NCBI RefSeq assembly: GCF_002019795.1
Contig: NZ_KV917381.1
Span: 1,671,210 to 1,735,209 of the forward strand
Length of the DNA stretch: 64,000 bases
Direction of reading: 5' to 3'
From: Bacillus alkalicellulosilyticus
Lineage (GTDB): Bacteria > Bacillota > Bacilli > Bacillales > Bacillaceae_F
Shown: positions 60,232 through 64,000 of the stretch, in pieces
Layout of the letters: the number at the start of each line of letters is the position of its first letter
Numbering within the stretch: position 1 is the first letter of the stretch
The notes under the pieces: model-generated
Told to the model about the DNA's origin: nothing
The model's input: the letters and a program-made list of their open reading frames with translations, nothing else
The model's database searches: none
Translations under genes and position numbers: made by a program

Positions 60232-62076
60232 ATGTGTGGAATTACCGGCTGGATTGATTGGAAGCGTGATTTACGTGGTGGGCAAGACACCATTAAGAAA
60301 ATGGCAAAAACATTATCGCTTCGAGGTCCAGATGATAGCAATGTGTGGAGCACGCAGCATGCGGCATTCGGACATACGCGTTTGGTCGTTGTTGACCCTG
60401 AAGGTGGTATTCAGCCAATGACGAAGACGAGTGAAAATCGCTCGTATACAATCGTTTACAATGGGGAGTTATACAATACAGAAGATTTGCGAAAAGAGCT
60501 TCTCCAACGAGGGCATACGTTCAAGGGGCATTCTGATACGGAGGTTTTACTTACTTCTTACATTGAATGGGGATTCCATTGCTTAGAAAAGCTAAATGGA
60601 ATTTTTGCATTTGCGATTTGGAGCGACCATGACCAAAGCATGATGATGGCACGAGACCGTCTTGGAGTAAAACCGTTGTTTTACTCCATTCAAAATGGAC
60701 GCTTGTTATTTGCTTCAGAAATGAAAGCATTGCTGGCTCATGACTCAGTACAACCGATTGTTGATGAAACAGGGCTATCCGAAGTGCTTGGGTTAGGACC
60801 ATCTCGTTCTCCAGGTAACGGTGTTTTCCGTGATATTCAAGAATTACGTCCGGGACATGTGATGCTTTATGATCGCAACGGAGCAAAAATCAGTCGCTAT
60901 TGGAGCTTAAAAAGCAAGAAACATACAGATAGTGTCGAGGAAACAGCAGACCATGTGCGCTATTTATTAACGGATACGGTCGAACGCCAGCTCGTCGCGG
61001 ATGTTCCAGTCGGTACGTTTTTATCTGGAGGAGTAGATTCTAGTGCATTAACGGCCTTAGCGTCGCATGTATTTGAACAGAGCGGACGTGGAACGTTACG
61101 AACCTATTCCGTGGACTATGCAGATAATGATAAATACTTTAAAGCCAATGATTTTCAACCTAATTCAGATGGTCCATGGATTAAAAAGATGGCGGACGAA
61201 TTCGGTACGGTTCACCAAAATCATGTGATATCGATGGAGAATCTTGCAGGCTACTTAAAAAAGGCTGTAGAAGCTCGGGATTTACCGGGAATGGCTGATA
61301 TTGATTCAAGCTTACTTTGGTTCTGTGAGCAAATCAAAAGCGATGTAACGGTTGGGCTGTCTGGCGAATGTGCAGATGAAATCTTCGGGGGATATCCTTG
61401 GTTTCATAAACCGGAAGTGATGAATCTGGATGGTTTTCCGTGGATGCGCTCAATTGAAGAAAGAGAAGCGTTGCTTAATGATAAGTGGAAAACGAAATTA
61501 GATCTTCAACGATATGTTCACGACCGTTACCGTGAAACAATTGAAGAAACACCACGATTTGAAGAAGATAATTCAGAAGAAGCACGTCGCAGAGAAATCT
61601 CATACTTGAATATTATCTGGTTTATGACAACTCTACTTGACCGAAAAGACAGAATGAGTATGGCTGCTAGTCTTGAAGTCCGAGTTCCATTTGCGGACCA
61701 CCGATTAGTCGAGTATGTCTGGAATATCCCGTGGGAAATGAAACAATTAGAAGGCCGAGAAAAAGGGATCTTACGAAAAGCCTTAGAAGGCATTTTACCA
61801 AACGAAGTCTTATATCGTAAAAAGAGCCCATACCCAAAAACCCACAACCCATATTATACAGAAGCCGTAAAAGCTGAGATGACGAAGATTCTAAAATCAG
61901 ACTCCCCACTGTTTGACATCGTCTCAAAGCAAAAGCTAACTGAAATCACGGAATCCGGCGGATCATCTTTTAAAACACCATGGTTCGGGCAGCTGATGAC
62001 AGGCCCACAACTCATCGCGCATTTTATTCAAATGGACCACTGGATGAAGACGTACAATGTGGAGATAAAAGCATAA
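60232..62076 (+). CDS. asnB: Asparagine synthetase, glutamine-hydrolysing (AsnB/AsnO)
   Basis: 614 residues from ATG 60232, which leaves Cys2 as the mature N-terminal nucleophile (MCGITGWIDW); the 17-residue longer frame would hide it. Glutaminase domain 1-200 with RGPDDSNVWS and YNGELYN; synthetase domain with LSGGVDSSALTA (ATP loop). It makes asparagine from aspartate and glutamine nitrogen. The length fits B. subtilis AsnO (YisO, sporulation) as well as AsnB. CATAAATTA at 60158-60166 resembles a sigma-K -10, which is only suggestive. Confidence 0.9.
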   Translation: MCGITGWIDWKRDLRGGQDTIKKMAKTLSLRGPDDSNVWSTQHAAFGHTRLVVVDPEGGIQPMTKTSENRSYTIVYNGELYNTEDLRKELLQRGHTFKGHSDTEVLLTSYIEWGFHCLEKLNGIFAFAIWSDHDQSMMMARDRLGVKPLFYSIQNGRLLFASEMKALLAHDSVQPIVDETGLSEVLGLGPSRSPGNGVFRDIQELRPGHVMLYDRNGAKISRYWSLKSKKHTDSVEETADHVRYLLTDTVERQLVADVPVGTFLSGGVDSSALTALASHVFEQSGRGTLRTYSVDYADNDKYFKANDFQPNSDGPWIKKMADEFGTVHQNHVISMENLAGYLKKAVEARDLPGMADIDSSLLWFCEQIKSDVTVGLSGECADEIFGGYPWFHKPEVMNLDGFPWMRSIEEREALLNDKWKTKLDLQRYVHDRYRETIEETPRFEEDNSEEARRREISYLNIIWFMTTLLDRKDRMSMAASLEVRVPFADHRLVEYVWNIPWEMKQLEGREKGILRKALEGILPNEVLYRKKSPYPKTHNPYYTEAVKAEMTKILKSDSPLFDIVSKQKLTEITESGGSSFKTPWFGQLMTGPQLIAHFIQMDHWMKTYNVEIKA

Positions 62077-62084
62077 AGATAAGA

Positions 62085-62110
62085 AAAAGCGCCTGAGGGG
62101 CGCTTTTTTT
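62085..62110 (+). terminator. Terminator of the asparagine synthetase gene
   Basis: AAAAGCGCC (62085-62093) pairs perfectly with GGCGCTTTT (62099-62107) and runs into further T residues. A diverged copy is at 63094-63121. Confidence 0.93.
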
Positions 62111-62381
62111 GTGCTTCGAAAGTGAGGATTGGGTTTATCTATTCGTGTGGATTTAACTCCTTTGAATGTTAGTTATTGAAAAAAAGAGCGTGCATAGCTA
62201 AGAATCAAGTTCGTATGACGATTAGTTATGTGAATTTATTTAAATATGTTAAAGCGATTCAACTATAGTTATTTAATAATAATGTAAATATTATGCTAGA
62301 TTAGACAAAATAAAAAATAGTAGAAAAGGAGGAGAAAATTACATTTATTAGAATATATATGTTAAGAATCATCGAAATGAG

Positions 62382-62486
62382 GTGCTGTCAATCCTAGAAG
62401 ATGGCTCACAAGTCTTGGTTTCAATTGATGGTCAACTTCATAATGGAAATTATTTCACAGGAACTCAATTTATTAATGTGAAATAA
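62382..62486 (+). pseudogene. Possible gene remnant, 34 residues
   Basis: An open frame from GTG 62382 to TAA 62486 encodes a protein-like sequence (VLSILEDGSQVLVSIDGQLH then NGNYFTGTQFINVK). The frame is open back to 62352 without a better start and has no proper RBS, so it may be the tail of a lost gene. The rest of 62111-62538 is AT-rich and shows no gene. Confidence 0.35.
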
Positions 62487-62538
62487 GTTTAAACAAAGGG
62501 GCTAAATGCTCCTTTGTACTTTAAGATAGGGGAAGGAA

Positions 62539-62910
62539 GTGAAGCAAATTAAATCTGTAGTTGGAGCGGTCTTAATATTATTTGTTTACTATTGGCTTGG
62601 GATAAACTTAGAAGGTACAATATTCTTTCATGATGCATTACCACAATTTTATGTAATATCCGTATTAGCTGTTAGTTATGTCGGTTTTCATGTTTGGTAC
62701 TTTTATAAAAATACTATTGTTTATTGGCTAATGCTCTCACTAGTGCCCGGAATTTTGTTTGTATTATTTAATCAACCACCAGAGGAACCACGAGGATTTA
62801 ATATACGAGGAGTAATGTTGGCACTGTTGTGTGTTATTCTAGTTGGTACCCAAATTTTCACTTTAATCGTTTATTCTGTTTTAAATAAACTAAAGGGAAA
62901 AGAATTCTAG
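62539..62910 (+). CDS. Small membrane protein of unknown function
   Basis: 123 residues, GTG start behind GGGGAAGG. Four hydrophobic helices (about 5-20, 36-54, 60-78, 92-115) separated by short loops, with a Pro-rich FNQPPEEPRGF loop. No family recognised. It lies between the asparagine synthetase gene and the copy of that gene's tail, so it is on the segment bounded by the duplication. Confidence 0.65.
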   Translation: MKQIKSVVGAVLILFVYYWLGINLEGTIFFHDALPQFYVISVLAVSYVGFHVWYFYKNTIVYWLMLSLVPGILFVLFNQPPEEPRGFNIRGVMLALLCVILVGTQIFTLIVYSVLNKLKGKEF

Positions 62911-62992
62911 ATTCCAAAAGGTGTTAAACATTTAATGCTGAGATATAACATTTTGTACAATACTTGTACACTTTATATTGTGGACTTACGAG

Positions 62993-63088
62993 TGGTTCGG
63001 GCAGCTGATGACAGGCCCACAATTAATCGCCCACTTTATCCAAATGGATCACTGGATGAAGACGTACAATGTGGAGATAAAAGCATAA
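62993..63088 (+). pseudogene. Duplicated 3' end of the asparagine synthetase gene
   Basis: Bases 62993-63088 repeat the last 32 codons, including the stop, of the asparagine synthetase gene (61981-62076). Encoded residues (WFGQLMTGPQLIAHFIQMDH then WMKTYNVEIKA) are identical, but six bases differ, all at synonymous positions. There is no start codon in this frame, so it is a fragment. The duplication continues through the terminator. Confidence 0.9.
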
Positions 63089-63093
63089 AGATA

Positions 63094-63121
63094 AAAAAGC
63101 GTCTGTGGAGGCGTTTTTTTT
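63094..63121 (+). terminator. Copy of the asparagine synthetase terminator
   Basis: The left arm AAAAAGCGTCT and right arm AGGCGTTTTTT (63094-63104 with 63109-63119) pair with wobbles, followed by T residues. It corresponds to 62085-62110 with changes in the stem. Confidence 0.8.
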
Positions 63122-63267
63122 GTGCTTCATAAACAAAGAAGATACCAAACCAACACGTAATTAAGATTCTTGCTAATAGAGAAGGATATATTTTCTATTT
63201 TATGGTATCTTTAGGTATAGAGAACTATTTCATCAAAAAAATGTATTTGTAAACATAGGGGGAAGAT

Positions 63268-64000
63268 ATGAAGGTAGCAAGAATATTATTTTTTTTAGTA
63301 GGATCAATTTTTATAGTAGCTTCTCTGCCAATAAGTTCAGGAATTATGCTAGAGCTGTATACTATCAAAAATATTAGTGACAAGTATACTATTACTAGTA
63401 TAAATGGTGGGGATGATTTTACTGATTCAACGATCTATTCTTTTAGGGGGAATATTATAGAAATTGAAGAAGAGTTAAAAGAGAGTGTGATTTATAAAGA
63501 TCTGTTTGATAATTATATTGGGATCGCAGACGTAACATTAAAAATAAATGGAAAGGAAATAGAGACACTAAAAGACCATCCTATAAGGACTGGTTATTAT
63601 TCTGGTTTAAGTAGATACTTTGGAGAAGTTGCTTTTTTACTTTTAGGTGATAAAAAAAATAACGACACTCAATTCGTTGTGCTCCTGAAAAAAACAAAGG
63701 AGTTTCTAAAAGCAAAGCCAAATGGTGATTTAGAAGGATGGGTCCCGATAGAGGAATTAGACTATACGATGATTACTTTGGATAGTGAAGGAAATATAGG
63801 TAATACATCTTTTAACTTGACCGAACGAGATGCTTTACAAACACATCTACTTAATGAGGGGAATGTAGTCCCTCATACTATTGGATACCACAATCAATAC
63901 ATGTCCGGATATCTGTCGTTACTATTCCCTATAGCTTTCCCGTTTGGTACATTACTCATAGGGATTATCTTATTACTTGTTGGTTTTCTAATTAAAAGGA
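63268..64000 (+). CDS. Membrane protein of unknown function (runs off the window)
   Basis: An open frame of at least 244 codons from ATG 63268 (GGGGGAAG upstream) to the window's end. An N-terminal hydrophobic segment (about 5-26) is followed by a large extracytoplasmic region of mixed composition, and a second helix begins at about residue 217 (SLLFPIAFPFGTLLIGIILL), so two helices flank the external domain. No family recognised. The end is outside the window. Confidence 0.75.
   Translation, partial: MKVARILFFLVGSIFIVASLPISSGIMLELYTIKNISDKYTITSINGGDDFTDSTIYSFRGNIIEIEEELKESVIYKDLFDNYIGIADVTLKINGKEIETLKDHPIRTGYYSGLSRYFGEVAFLLLGDKKNNDTQFVVLLKKTKEFLKAKPNGDLEGWVPIEELDYTMITLDSEGNIGNTSFNLTERDALQTHLLNEGNVVPHTIGYHNQYMSGYLSLLFPIAFPFGTLLIGIILLLVGFLIKR

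Noticed and set aside
62935-63132. 65-codon reading frame overlapping the duplicated asparagine synthetase tail
   Set aside because: It reads the duplicated tail in another frame; the tail matches the known protein in the frame used for the fragment.

Overview
The window comes from a low-GC, spore-forming member of the Bacillaceae, most likely an alkaliphile related to Halalkalibacter or Alkalihalobacillus. The evidence is B. subtilis-like gene content and order (motAB, yqjQ/yqzH next to proline genes, uvrX-yolD), strong AGGAGG ribosome binding sites with many GTG/TTG starts, an SspH-family spore protein gene, and a NaChBac-type sodium channel with the TLESWAS filter, a family studied mainly in alkaliphilic bacilli. 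No rRNA, tRNA, CRISPR array, transposase or prophage was seen.

Layout. 1-783: tandem DUF4352-like lipoproteins. 845-13223: one tight operon with a TadE-like pseudopilin, a prepilin peptidase, an FHA protein, two PP2C phosphatases, a Ser/Thr kinase with an external TPR domain, a small membrane protein and an 1840-residue Ig-like repeat protein. It looks like a pilus or surface-adhesion system under threonine phosphorylation control, and it is the best candidate here for an under-described system. 13472-15162: motAB behind a sigma-D-like promoter. 15251-18031: a YtrA-type regulator, an ABC transporter and an unknown membrane protein, behind an inverted-repeat operator. 18117-22977: a GyrI-like protein and xylR/xylAB with a clear xyl operator. 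23201-30426: two transporters, a ROK repressor and galE-galK-galT. 30471-31691: a CobW-type GTPase with a Zur box. 32144-36207: a LacI-sensor/PAS/GGDEF/EAL protein and the sodium channel. 36494-40121: M23 peptidase plus bactofilin, then an acidic LPXTA surface protein plus class D sortase.

40454-46464: a second GyrI-like protein, proB-proA-proI behind a T-box leader, yqjQ, yqzH, a YqeG-like phosphatase and an unlisted 41-residue gene. 46612-49253: manganese catalase and a drug exporter. 49318-53463: a Nudix/winged-helix regulator (NrtR type, CTG start) with pncA, pncB, a nadD-like gene and nadE, a complete nicotinamide-to-NAD route with matching operators before nrtR and pncA. 53509-56043: a MerR/TipAS regulator and an SOS-controlled Y-family polymerase with a YolD-like partner. 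56218-59519: small genes, a polysaccharide deacetylase, a DoxX protein behind two Rex/Fnr-like boxes, a low-molecular-weight tyrosine phosphatase and a lipoprotein. 59816-64000: sspH, asparagine synthetase, small membrane genes, and a second copy of the asparagine synthetase tail that marks a recombination event.

Intergenic DNA carries three repeat families: hairpins with an ACAAAAGGT core, hairpins with a CTGAAAAAGTTAAAAACC core, and a longer element of about 190 bp built around CGGACAC/GTGTCCG. In one place (37976-38076) a hairpin of the second family sits inside the loop of one of the first.
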